In this document: in pieces, positions 32,650 through 42,261 of the stretch
How positions within the stretch are numbered: the first letter of the stretch is position 1
Layout: every line of letters starts with the position of its first letter
Assembly: GCA_038380795.1 (NCBI GenBank)
Contig: CM076259.1
Span: 27,882,977-27,946,976, forward strand
Length of the DNA stretch: 64,000 bases
DNA from: Pyrocephalus nanus
Taxonomy: Eukaryota > Chordata > Aves > Passeriformes > Tyrannidae
Reading direction: 5' to 3'
Made by a program: the position numbers and the translations under genes
Notes under the pieces: generated by a model
Database searches by the model: none
What the model was told of the DNA's origin: nothing
What the model saw: the letters and a program-made list of their open reading frames with translations, nothing else

Positions 32650-33200
32650 GTTCGCCGCCGGCCGCCCCGCCGGCCGCTCGCGCCCCGAGCCCGGCAGCGG
32701 CACCAGCCAGCGCGGCCCCCGCACCGCGCGCGGCCCCCCGCGCGCCCATTGGCTGCGCCGCGCCCGGCCCCGCCCCCCCGCGCCGGCGATTGGGCGGCCC
32801 GTGGCAGCGGGGCCGGGCCCCGCGCGCACTAAGGCAAAGGTTACCCGCGGGTGGGCGGGGCCGCGGCCCGGCTCCGCCGGCCAATGATTGGCGGAAGGGC
32901 GGTCGGGGGCGGGGCGCGGGCGCGGTGGGTGGGGAGGGGCGGGCACGCGGGGCGGGGCCGGCCCCCCATTGGCTGCGGCGGGACAGGAGAGCGGCGGGGC
33001 GGGGCTGGGGTTATTCGCGGACACGAGGCGCGCGCGGAGGGCGGGAGAGCGCGCGGGGAGGGCGGGAGAGAGGGGAGGCGGCCTCGGCCTGGGGCTGCGT
33101 TCCGGTTTTGGCCTTGACCTCCGCCATAGCCTCGGCCGCAGCCCCACCCTGCTCTTGGCCTCAGCCTCGGCCTCTGCTTCGGCGTGGGGCACCGCTTGAG
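32650..33200 (-). promoter_or_regulatory. LPCAT3: LPCAT3 CpG-island promoter with CCAAT boxes
   Basis: Extremely GC- and CpG-rich island that also covers exon 1 and about 700 bp of intron 1. It lacks a TATA box. CCAAT/ATTGG pentamers lie at 32748, 32789, 32881, 32887 and 32968, interleaved with many GGGGCGGGGC-type Sp1 boxes; this is the usual form of an NF-Y plus Sp1 promoter. A nuclear-receptor DR1-like element AAGGCAAAGGTTA lies at 32831-32843. The transcription start cannot be fixed from sequence alone. Confidence 0.75.
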
Positions 33201-33424
33201 CTTCCCCAGCGCTGCCTGGTTCTACCACCCCCTTTGTCCCCGGAGGACAGACCCCTCTGTGTGATGCTTGGCTCTTGCGGCCCAGAGGGATCCACTTCCC
33301 GTACCGGTGTTATGCCAACACCTGTCCCTTGCCCTGTCCCTGTAGCACCTGACAGAGTGTGCCACAGTGCCAGGCACAGTTTCAGTGGTGCCCAGTGACA
33401 GGACGAGGAGCAATGGCCATAAAC

Positions 33425-33655
33425 CAAAACATAGGAAGTTTCACCTCAACTTAAGGAAGAACTTCTTTACACTGAGGGTGGCATAGCACTAGAACAGGCT
33501 GCCCAGGGAGGAGTCTCCCTCTTTGGAGGCATTCTAAACCCACCTGGACATTCCTGTCTTTCCTGTCCAGGGTGACCCTGCCTTGGCAGGGGGAATTGGA
33601 CTGGGTGATCTCCAGGATCGGTCCCTTCAAATCCTAACAATTCTGTGACTCTAGT
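33425..33655 (+). mobile_element. CR1 LINE 3' fragment
   Basis: CR1 tail in plus orientation ('aggaagaacttctttacact', 'gaacaggctgcccagggagg', 'tgaccctgccttggcagggg'), ending at 'aacaattctgtgactctag'. It begins right at the edge of the LPCAT3 CpG island. Confidence 0.9.
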
Positions 33656-33711
33656 CACTGGGCAGCTCTGCCAACACAGCTTCCTTATAACTCATCCACT
33701 GGATGACCTCC

Positions 33712-33945
33712 TAGGTTAGGTTAGATATTAGAAAAAAGGTTCTTTACCCAGAGGGTGGTTGGGTACTGGAACAGGCTCCCCAGTGAAGTGGTGACAGCAC
33801 CAAGGCTGACAGCGTCCAAGAAGCATTTGGATGATACTCTCAGGCACATGGTATGACTTGAGGATGGTCCTGTACAGGGCCCGGTGTTTGATTCAATGAT
33901 CCTTGTGCATCCCTTCTAACCTGGCATATTCTGTGATTGTGTGGT
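33712..33945 (+). mobile_element. CR1 LINE 3' fragment, second subfamily
   Basis: Another CR1 tail in plus orientation ('ttagatattagaaaaaaggt', 'ccagagggtggttgggtact', 'aagcatttggatgatactct'), with the end phrase 'atattctgtgattgtg'. It differs from the copy just before it, so it is a separate insertion of another subfamily. Confidence 0.88.
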
Positions 33946-34129
33946 GTGTCCCTTCATGCAGTCGTACATGAGTGCACTCCAAGTTCTCCTCAGCTAAAGC
34001 TTTGGGTGTAACAGATGTGATCCTCTTTCCCTTGTTTGTGTTACCATTTTCCTGCTGGGTCACTCAGGTGAGCAGTGGCACCAAAACTTAGCTAGAGGGG
34101 CAATCACAGGCCCATGCAAAGATTCACAT

Positions 34130-34475
34130 GAAAAGGGATCTCTGGAGGTTTCTGATCCAAACCCCAGCTCACAAGCTGGACTCCAAAGCTGGATCAGGTT
34201 GCTCAGGGTGTTGCCTGGGCAATTGCAGTACATTTTCATGGGTGAAGAGTTTTGAGCCTCTGGGCTCCTGAGCCAATGCTGAATCATCCTCTTTATCTTG
34301 CTCTGTCCTCTTTATTATCACCATTTAGGCAGCAGCCCCTACTAGATCCCATTTCTTGTCAAATCTGACTGGGAGAGTGACTGACTGGCAACATGCTCAT
34401 CTAGACCTCACTTCCATAGAAGTCCAGGCTAAAGACCTTGCCTCTCCTTGCCCTTCTCTTTTCCAGGCTAAACAA
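34130..34475 (-). mobile_element. Diverged CR1 LINE fragment
   Basis: The + strand resembles an old, reverse-complemented CR1 tail ('ggatctctggaggtttctga', 'ctggatcaggttgctcaggg', 'ccaggctaaacaaatcgaga'). Similarity is patchy and the limits are approximate. Confidence 0.5.
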
Positions 34476-37400
34476 ATCGAGATTCCTCAGTATCAAAGCT
34501 CTAGTCACCTATCCAGTGGTCCTCTGCTGGGCTCTTGTGCTGGAGAGTCCATAGTGAACGCAGCAAAGCAAATACAACTATATCTGTGCCACATAGAGGG
34601 AATTAATTGCTTCTCTCCACCTGCTGACTCTGCTGCCATCCATGCCACCCAGTGTGTTGTTAGGGTGCATCATGGGCTAGCACACCCAGACCCCCAGTAT
34701 CTTTTCTGCTGAGCTGCTCCTTAGCCCATTGTCTCCCAGTCTGTGCTGGCACATATGTGATTACTCTGCCTCAGGTGCAGGTCTGGCAATGAGGTCATGG
34801 TGTGGCTGTGGGGTGGGCTCACCTGCTGGGATCAGGCCCTGGTGGACACAGGTTTCAATTTAGATGATGTGGATTTTCTCCTATCCTCCATTTCTTAGTG
34901 GCAAAGGCACAGATCAAGAGAAGGAAAAGGATAAAGTCTTGAAAGAGCAGTTAAACTGCACATTGGGCAGTGCAGCAGGAGATGTAGTGAGTGCAGAGAG
35001 TAAAACAGATAAGAGAAGAAAAGAATGAAGGAGTGATCTGACAGAAACCTCAAAAAGTTCAGAAAACAAATGTACTCAAAATAATATGGGACTTGATGTG
35101 AAGCTAAGGGAGAACTGAGCCAGAATCATTTCAGAGGTCCACACTGAAACTGTGAGAAGCAATGACCTCAAGCTGCCACAAGCTGTTCAGTTGGACCAAG
35201 GGGTGGTTTACCATGGGAACAGGTGCTTAGAGAGGCTGGGAAATCTTCAGCCTTGCAGATGTTCAGAAGATGACTTTTTCTCACAGAAAATGAGAAAAAT
35301 GGAAATGAAGAACAATCAGTGCAGTAAGGAAGTGCGTGAAGAAGGGGAAATCTTGGCCTTGATTTCCAGAGGTCCCCTGAAGGCAGTGTAAGGTGCAGAG
35401 TGGCAGGCCAAGATGTTCAGTGGGGGTTTAACCCCCCGCCCCCCCAGATAGCTGACTCCATCAGGTTAGACTTTACAGATAGGTTACTGTGTTTGTCCAC
35501 CCTAACTATTTGCCAATTGACTTTTCAAGAAATATCTGTCTCTCATTTCCATATTCAGTTGTGTGTTTATGGTGTTTAAGCCAGTTTCCCAAGTGAGCGA
35601 GTCCTATGTGAGCATGATGACTGTTTGTTCCTCCCCCTGTCATGTTTTACAAGGAACGATCATCTCAAATTTCAACATTTGTAGAAGTGTAATGAAAGTG
35701 GAGAACCAGATTACAGAAAGGCCTCTTAGCATCACTGCTGAAGGAATCCACTCCATAATGAATCTTCCTCCCTTGTTTGGTATAAGTAAATTATCCCACA
35801 GATTTAATGCTCTGGGGGGGATAACCTCCTAAAGTCTCTATCTTGCTCAGTTGTGCTGTTGTCTGACAGGTGACTTTAGTTCTTATCATTATATTAAAAC
35901 TCCATGAATGAGTTAAAGAGTGATGAGAACCTTAATGTGAAAAAGATCCACTGAGGACATGTTAACAGTTAAATACAGATATAACTTTCGGCTCAGTAAG
36001 TCGCTACATTTTAGATAGCCAAAAATGGGAGAATATGCCAGGGAAATATCTCTGTACACTTGCCTTCTCCCTTAAACCTCCACATCAGGCTTCTCCTCTC
36101 TTCATCCTTCCCGTTCCCTTCTTGTCCCCTTTTCATAAAAACTCAGATCATGCCTGGAGGATTACTTAGATTCTGTGGGCAGTGGCCTTGCTTTGAAGGT
36201 CAAACTGCTGTAACCTGGCACCAACCACGCCACTGTTGCTGCAGCCACTGGTACTCTGTTGGGCTTGGCACGAGGGCTTACAGCGCTGGGCTTAGCTTTC
36301 CACATGCGCTGGTACACGTCCTGCCCAAGGAGACCTCTGTCTCCTGCAGTCATTGACTCCTGCTTTTCAAAAGGCAAGGTGCTCCCTCTGGTTTTGGAGG
36401 ACACATTTGTAGCAGGAAAATTGGATTTGAACCACAGTCTCTCTCAAGCAGTGTCCTCTCGTAGACCCAGGATTGCAGAAAAAGGGAGAGTTAGAGGTTA
36501 AATGCTGGGTTAGACAAAATTCTGGTCTAGGACCTTTGTGTTCTGGAATAGCTGAGGCAACAACCCCCTGACACACTTCTTTTGTGCGAACAGGAACTTA
36601 CTAGAAATGTCTACTGTTTGTGAAATAATTTTTTAAAATACTGTACCATTTTAATACACTTGAGGTCAGTTAGCTAAATGTATGGTGAGACAGAGTCCAT
36701 ATGAACTTTCATTCTGTAATTTACTGTTGTCAGAGATGGGTTCCAGAAGCAGCATCTGCTCCTGAGATTGCCTAACAGTTTCCATTGTGAGATTCTTTTT
36801 TCAGTTGCTTGAAATGTTGCTATATTTGACCTGTTTAGATTAAATGCTAGATAGCCACTTCAGGTCAGAGCATAGTAGCTGGTTTTGAGACTCAGATCAT
36901 GGTGAGTGTACTGCTATTTTTCAGTAGTAGTATAATTTTAATAATCATAGTGGTGTTATTCTTGAGAGGAGGGAGTGTAGCCAAAAATCTTTATCTACTG
37001 TCCTGAAGATACACCATGGTTTCATAAAATTACATAGGTATTAATGTGAAACTTGAGGTTCACATGAGCTCGGTGTGGCAATATGGGAATGGAGCTGCTG
37101 AAGCTTCTGTAAATTCATTTCCATCGACTGTGTTCCAGTGTTTCATGCAGCTTTCCCGCACACCACAACCGCACAAGACCCCAGATGGTTCCTCAAGAGC
37201 TCTTGCAGTGCCGTCTTTCCAGGACCATTTATTATATGCTGAGGAACTGAAACAGGAATCTTGTGCTCTGTCTCACTAGTGCCTCTTCTCCCAGGCAGGC
37301 ACAGGTGCCTACCCTGGTTGAAATCGCCATGGGAGAGGAGAGGCTTACTTGGGACAAGATGGCTATCTGAGAAATGGGTTTAGGGTTGAACACTGATGGG

Positions 37401-37761
37401 GAGGAGGAAGATACTAGAAGAGCAAGAGTCAGAATAAAACTAAAAAAGACAGAAGTCTGCAGCTTGCAATCACCATGTTGAGGGAAAAGCACAGGGAGGA
37501 TAGGGAGAGAACCACTAGGAAGAGATGCGGTATAGAGAGAGAGAAGGGTGACTGCTTGGAATAACAGGCAGGAGAAGACATGAAAATATGTTTTCATTAG
37601 ACAGATGAATGGGAGGCCTTTTAGCCAGCAGGGGAAAAAGTCAGGAGTATGTAAATGCAAACCATAGAGACAGAGAAACTGGGACTCTGTGGTGTTGGAG
37701 GTCGTACGTATGCTTGAAATCATGTCACCTTTTCACTCTGGAGATTATTGCACAAAATAAT
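34476..37761. other. Intergenic DNA between LPCAT3 and C1S, no gene recognised
   Basis: AT-moderate unique-looking sequence. Open frames of 80-100 codons exist (35563-35832 +, 36060-36356 +, 37046-37279 +), but none shows a motif I recognise. No RNA gene or element was identified. Confidence 0.5.
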
Positions 37762-38012
37762 CTTAGAAGGAAAAAGCCTCTGAGGTCATTGAGTCCGACC
37801 ATCAACTCAACATTGCCAGGTTCACCACAAAACCATGTCACAAAGTGCCACATCTACATGTTTTCCGAACACTTTCAGAGATGGTGATTCCACCCATTCC
37901 CTGGGCAGCCCGTTCCAATGCTTGAACACCCTTGCAGAGAAGAATTTTTTCCAAATGCCCAATCTAAACCTTGGCAGCTTGAGACCAAGGTCTCAGGGTC
38001 TCCTCTTGTCCT
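37762..38012 (-). mobile_element. CR1 LINE 3' fragment
   Basis: Reverse-complemented CR1 tail ('ctctgaggtcattgagtccg', 'gatggtgattccacccattc', 'ccctgggcagcccgttccaa', 'agggtctcctcttgtcctac'). Minus orientation; its truncated 5' end abuts the GC-rich islet. Confidence 0.9.
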
Positions 38013-38389
38013 ACGGCAATGTCAGAGCCTGATTCCCAGGCACCATCGGCTCCGCTCCGGAAATCCCCCTCCACGAAACGGGGGAGCTGCAGTTCGTGGC
38101 CCGTGTTCCTGGTAGGAGGGATCGGACACGCCGTGCCGGGCACGGGGCGTGTCACCCAGGGGAGTCAGGGGAGTCACCCCCCCCCGACATCCGCTGTGGG
38201 GCCGGGCGGGGCAGCCCCCGGGCCGTGTCTCCCCGGGGCCGGCCGGTCTCTGCTGCCGCCTCTCGGTGCCGACGGGACCGGCGAGCTGTGTCTCCACCGA
38301 TGGCTTCAGTCCGGCGGGTTGTCCTGCCGCAGGAATGTCGCCTTCCCTCTCACAGCAGCGGCTTCACCACGGCGTTTTACAGCGTTATG
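38013..38389. other. GC-rich islet between two divergent CR1 copies
   Basis: About 370 bp with high GC and many CpG dinucleotides, unlike the flanking AT-moderate DNA. Several open frames cross it only because stop codons are rare at this composition. It may be an unassigned CpG-island promoter, part of a CR1 5' region, or another repeat; I cannot decide. Confidence 0.45.
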
Positions 38390-38779
38390 GTTTAAAGGCT
38401 GGGGGAGCTGGGGTTGTCCAGCCTGGAGAAGAGAAGGCTCCGGGGAGACCTTATAGCACCTTCTAATACCTAAAGCGGGCTGGAGTACCTGAACAGGGCT
38501 GGAGAAGGACTTAAAAAGGGCAAGTAGTGATAGGACAAGAGGGAATGGCCTTAACCTGAAGAAAGGTAGGTTTAGACTGGATATTGGGAAGAAATTCTTT
38601 ACAGTGAGGGTGGTGAGGCATTGACACGTTGCCCATTGAAGCTGTGGATACCCCATGCCTGGAAGTGTTCAAGGCCAGGTTGGAGCAACCTGATCTAACA
38701 GAAGATGTCTCTGCCCATGACTGGGGACTGAAACTAGGTGATCTTTAAGGTCTCTTCCAACCCAAAACATTCCACGATT
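38390..38779 (+). mobile_element. CR1 LINE 3' fragment
   Basis: CR1 tail in plus orientation ('cagcctggagaagagaaggc', 'ttagactggatattgggaag', 'ccatgcctggaagtgttcaa', 'aaggtctcttccaacccaaa'), ending 'cattccacgatt' at 38779. Confidence 0.92.
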
Positions 38780-38824
38780 AAGTGAAAGTAAGCCAAAGTA
38801 TTTGGGAATGTTTTACTCTAATAG

Positions 38825-38949
38825 ATGCAACTGCTCCTCTTCAGGGACAGTTTCAGCTCTGGGATGCCTCGTGTGCTGTGAAGATGGATATCCCTTGGAA
38901 TGTCACAGCAGAACCCACACCAGTCATTCCACGGTGGGACATCTCAGCT
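38825..38949 (+). other. Orphan exon-like segment A
   Basis: A 125-nt open segment with a TAATAG acceptor and a strong donor GCT|GTGAGT. In phase 1 it reads ATAPLQGQFQLWDASCAVKM, followed by DIPWNVTAEPTPVIPRWDIS and A, ending at a codon boundary. The polypyrimidine tract before the acceptor is modest. I do not recognise the protein. It lies right after a CR1 end and 3.4 kb upstream of the C1S start codon, on the same strand. Confidence 0.35.
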
Positions 38950-40535
38950 GTGAGTCAGAATAGGAAAAAGTAGGCATGACTATAGGGCTTCTGTTTGTAC
39001 GAAATGTAGTGCATTGCTTGTGCAAGCATTGCTTGTGGTTAACAGTCACAGCTGCTTGAAACTACACCCAGGGGCATAGGGGAAGGGAGTTAAGAGGCAG
39101 CAGGCATCTCAGTGTGGTACAGTGCACACAGCAGAGTGCTCCCAGCTCCCAGGTTTTACTGGGACATTTGCATTCAGACTTGGTGATGGAGGGAGTAAAA
39201 GAGGTGAACAGACTGGTGAAAATCCCACTGGTACAGCATATGGAGATGGAAATCTGTGGGTTATACTGAGGGGTTCTGAACACACCTGCACTGGCAGGTT
39301 CTCCTGAGGTTTATACAAGGCTCCAAATTTAGTGACTGGTAACAAAACTGGCCTGGATCACAAGAGGGAAGTGGGAAGTGTAGTGAGCAAGAAACCCACT
39401 GAATCCTCTTATTGGCAGAACAGGAAACAGTCAAATTACTGCCAGGGTCTTGGTAGTTGGAGCATATTTTATGTGTTACTTACTTATCCTTGACTCTCTC
39501 CTGACAGATTTCACTTAGATAATGTTGTTTTCTCTTTTGATATTTACTCCCTTTGTTTTATGCTCTGACTCAGTGTTTCCAGATGGGAAAGTATGGCTTT
39601 TCTTTAGCACTTGGGAAAAGCTTTTTTTTCCTCCCCCAAATTCCTGGGGGAAGACAAGCCAGTCAGGCCTGTTTTAGATGGTAATTTTGTGAAACCTGGA
39701 ACACTACTGCGCTTCATAACATCTGGCAGAAAGGTTACAGCTACGCAACTCTGAGTCATCTTAAGGAAAGGTTTGTCTTATGCAATTTGGGAAAAGTAAT
39801 ATGTGGTCATGTAATTTAGGAATTTAGGAGAATGCATGTGCCTCTGAGCAGAATTATATTGCATTGACAAACTTAATGTTATCATTTATTAAACTTAATG
39901 GCACGATTTTGCCTCTTTTAAATTGTTACCTGACATAGTTTCAGTGAATTGTGAAATATATTACCTAGCTATTTATTCTTACAAGTTGTAAAAACAATAC
40001 AGATCTAAGCAAATGGAATCAAATGCTGTATATGTATTCAGTGTAAATATATACATAAATATTACCAGTCTTCTGAATAAATAGTTAGCATTATGCAGAT
40101 ATGTGACCAGAGAAAATGCAGCTACATTTTATTTAACTAACTTCAGCAATCTTTTTCTTAATTAATAGGTATATGTCTTCTAAGGAATTATTAATATTCG
40201 CACACATATTAACCTACCTCTGCTACAGACAAGTTGAATCAGGTTTATATGAAAATATACAATTCCCTTGCGATGAAATGGCATGCATAATATATCAATC
40301 CACACTCATTTTATTTCTGCCATGCCCATTTTAAAATATGATTGTGGCTTGAAGAATCACTGACAGGGTTTTTACTTTGCCCAGCTCAGAGGAGAAAACA
40401 TCTCGCCATGATTTGTTGGGTATCTTTCATCACTGTTTTCCTGATTCTCAAAATTCCAGTTAGAAACATCAAGCTGTGCTCCCAAGAGACATCAGAAGTG
40501 AGATGACACTGTTTTCTCTCTCCCTCCTTTCTTAG
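38950..40535. other. Intergenic DNA between the two exon-like segments
   Basis: AT-rich sequence with no recognisable gene, RNA or mobile element. Confidence 0.5.
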
Positions 40536-40616
40536 TTTGACATTGAAAACAGACTAGGCATGTTCTTCAAGCAAAGCCTTTATCCTGACTACAATGAAGT
40601 CAGTTATGATTCATCT
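40536..40616 (+). other. Orphan exon-like segment B
   Basis: An 81-nt open segment (27 codons) between a strong acceptor (C/T tract TTTTCTCTCTCCCTCCTTTC then TTAG) and the donor TCT|GTAGGTG. In phase 0 it reads FDIENRLGMFFKQSLYPDYN then EVSYDSS. Its phase fits directly onto segment A (A ends at a codon boundary). No family was recognised. Confidence 0.4.
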
Positions 40617-41430
40617 GTAGGTGTTTCTCTCCCTTGACAATATAAAAAACTCTTTCAGCCAGGCTTTGCTCATGCACTTTGCCTATGGCCTGTTGAAACT
40701 TGAAGCACTTTTTTTCCTGGCTATAACAAGCCCCGGAGTGCACTGTGCTGATTGTAAAGAGTAGAGGTTGTAAAGGAGTTTTACATTTTCATTTACAGTC
40801 CAATCCTAGTGCAGCTGGTTTGTGAGGAGGAGGGGGTTTCTAGAATATTAGTGACAGTGATTTTAGCTTGTATTTTGGTCTTAGCTTGTGGGCACTGGCT
40901 GGATTAAGGGTCCTACCTGGTGTAAACCTTTAAACTCCTTTCTGTAAGGGTCTTGGATCTAACTTGCTCTGGGGCTAAGTCTGATGAATGTGAACATGAT
41001 GAACATGCTCTTACATGAAGTTCAGTTGACAAATAAAGAGGAAGCTATGAATTCCCGGTCCTAAATCCTTACTTACATGAGTGTTCCATACCAAACCCAG
41101 CAAAAACATGCACTCCCACTCCTACTGGTAGCCTCAGAGAGGCTAACCAGGCTAACATTCAATAGGCCACTATCTTTTGGGTGTTTTTTCCCCTTTAAAA
41201 GGGTCTGTGAAGCATCAAATGAGGAGCACTGGGAGCAGCCCTGTGGCCATCAGGTTGCAGTAAGAGTGAACTTCAGCAAAGTGATCTCTGGATGCTTTTC
41301 TATGCAGAAGCATTGGACTCTCCCTTTTCTACACCCGTGGGATGTTGTTTCCAACTTTTAAAAGGAAGGGGAAAGAAGAGGAGAAGGAAAGCAACCGAAA
41401 ACTCTATACCACTCCCTTTTCCCAAAAGTC

Positions 41431-41741
41431 ATCTGATTTCCCGAAAATAGAGACGAGAGCTGCGCGCTCCCCCTGGCAGGCTGAGCTAGCAGGATTGTGC
41501 AACTATTTCTGGGAATTTCCCTTCCTGCCGAGAGCTGACAAGGCCAGCATCTCACCCGAGCGGGAAGACTGGGAAACCTCATCCCACAGATAGAGGGTGC
41601 TGTGATGTTGCGAATTAGAGCTCCCTTCCCCAGACCCCGCTTTGGGTGCAATTGGAGGAGGGTGTGCACAGGAAGAAAAAGCGAAAGATTAAAAAGAGAA
41701 GGGAAGAGAGAAGAAAACCAGACACGAACTAGAGAGAGAAG
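41431..41741 (+). promoter_or_regulatory. C1S: C1S promoter and non-coding first exon (inferred)
   Basis: A C/EBP-type TTGTGCAA at 41495-41502 lies 8 bp from a perfect kappa-B palindrome GGGAATTTCC at 41511-41520; a TTTCCCGAAAA element (STAT/IRF-like) lies at about 41437-41447. Downstream, a purine-rich segment ends in the donor AAG|GTAAAT at 41741, a likely non-coding exon 1. It would splice to the acceptor TTTTTTGTCCCAG at 42201. The start site is not determined. Confidence 0.55.
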
Positions 41742-42201
41742 GTAAATATTGCAAACATTAGAAATTACAGAGGAAAATATTCCTGAGCATTGCTGTGTGA
41801 CAGCTGGAAGAGTCAGGACAAGCTGCTCTCCAACCCCAGGATCTTAGAATGACTTTTGAGGTGCTGAGAAGAATGAATTGGGTAGCTGGGGGCGGAGGAG
41901 GTGTTTCTGTCTTAATTTGCTGATACTAGCATGGTGTCTGGACACACTGATGATCACAGAGTGTGAGTACTGGTGAGTACTAACATAGAGGTCATCTCTC
42001 CATTTTATCAGTACAGAGCTTGACCATCCCTTCTTGATGGTTGGGGTTGCTATATGTGGGAAGAGACAGAGATACAGACTTGCTTTTGAAGCAAAACACT
42101 GACCTAGTCTCCACGAGCTGGGGTTTTAGGGTCTTTGACCTACTTAGCAGACATGCAGAAGCACAGGCAACATTAATCAATTACACTGTTTTTTGTCCCA
42201 G

Positions 42202-42261
42202 ATCATAACTCCAAAGTCCAATTCATGAACGTTTGCAGAAAGGAAGAACTGCTTTTTCCAG
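42202..42261 (+). other. C1S: C1S 5' UTR part of exon 2 with upstream ATG
   Basis: Sixty bases between the acceptor at 42201 and the C1S ATG. An ATG at 42225 opens a 25-codon frame that reads through the splice junction and stops in the next exon, overlapping the C1S start out of frame. Both ATGs have weak Kozak contexts. Confidence 0.5.

Noticed and set aside
32113..33228. 371-codon open frame on the minus strand across the LPCAT3 island
   Set aside because: Open only because GC-rich DNA has few stops; it is low-complexity Pro/Arg/Ala/Gly, and only the segment after the LPCAT3 ATG matches a protein.
41201..41270. Third exon-like segment upstream of C1S (acceptor TTTAAAAG, donor GCA|GTAAGA)
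   Set aside because: Its open phase does not fit onto orphan segment B (phase 0 meets a stop at once), so it was not counted as part of the same gene.
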